In this document: piece after piece, positions 63,988-64,000 of the stretch
How the letters are laid out: each line of letters opens with the position of its first letter
How positions within the stretch are numbered: the stretch's first letter is position 1
Assembly: GCF_004368405.1 (NCBI RefSeq)
Contig: NZ_SBJH01000026.1
Span: 62,001-126,000, forward strand
Direction: 5' to 3'
DNA from: Olivibacter sp. XZL3
GTDB lineage: Bacteria; Bacteroidota; Bacteroidia; Sphingobacteriales; Sphingobacteriaceae
DNA length: 64,000 bases
Translations under genes and position numbers: made by a program
The notes under the pieces: generated by a model
Told to the model about the DNA's origin: nothing
What the model saw: the letters and a program-made list of their open reading frames with translations, nothing else
The model's database searches: none

Positions 63988-64000
63988 AGCTTTAGGCTGT

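Overview
The window looks like a chromosomal segment of a Bacteroidota bacterium, most likely Sphingobacteriaceae. Reasons: promoters of the Bacteroidota type (TTG, 19-21 bp, TAnnTTTG) instead of sigma-70 boxes; families largely confined to the phylum (IPExxxVDY protein, DUF3127, DUF4407, PadR-PspC pair, long C-terminal extension on ribosomal protein S16); and gene order acpP-fabF-rnc beside the IPExxxVDY gene and pyk. The species is not identified. Nearly everything is ordinary core genome: no phage, transposase, CRISPR array, toxin-antitoxin, tRNA or rRNA was seen.

Layout. 1-7.6 kb: end of a probable Mrp ATPase, a NifU-like Fe-S protein, a secreted protein, nitroreductase, a Prc-type protease with a very long terminator hairpin, a TPR protein and RarA. 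6.9-11.6 kb: rnc, fabF and acpP (minus strand), then the IPExxxVDY gene and pyruvate kinase. 11.6-16.1 kb: DUF4407 membrane protein, murF, PspC protein and its PadR regulator. 16.4-20.3 kb: galK, galM and a sodium/sugar symporter. 20.4-27.1 kb: DUF2461 protein, then a minus-strand cluster of MBL hydrolase, FtsX/LolE-like permease, mfd, DUF3820 and FMN reductase. 27.4-30.5 kb: aroE, a ComA-type phosphosulfolactate synthase and a TPR protein. 31-34.4 kb: bestrophin and a two-component system. 34.5-37.2 kb: DUF3127 protein, RNA methyltransferase, cupin, HD hydrolase. 37.2-39.9 kb: rpsP-rimM-trmD-rplS and a 51-residue membrane microprotein. 40-44 kb: fused trehalose-6-phosphate synthase/phosphatase and a GH15 enzyme. 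44.1-47.8 kb: mqnD and mqnB (futalosine menaquinone route), queD, folE, fabD. 48-54.6 kb: a 1240-residue NtrY-like kinase, a coiled-coil membrane protein, a GHL10 hydrolase. 54.8-61.1 kb: an AddAB-like helicase-nuclease pair. 61.2-62.9 kb: pdhB and an Lrp/AsnC regulator. The last 1.1 kb has no credible gene: it holds a candidate small RNA with its own promoter and terminator, degenerate short repeats, and two tandem copies of a foldable element of about 290 bp.

The signals most worth following are not standard genes: the candidate small RNA at about 62,976-63,115, the structured tandem repeat at the right edge, the microprotein at 39,722-39,877, an SSB-like DDDDLPF tail on the DUF3127 protein, and several promoters whose -7 element lies only 4-8 nt before the start codon. 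I found no convincing new multi-gene system. Functions are inferred from sequence motifs and family knowledge without any database search.
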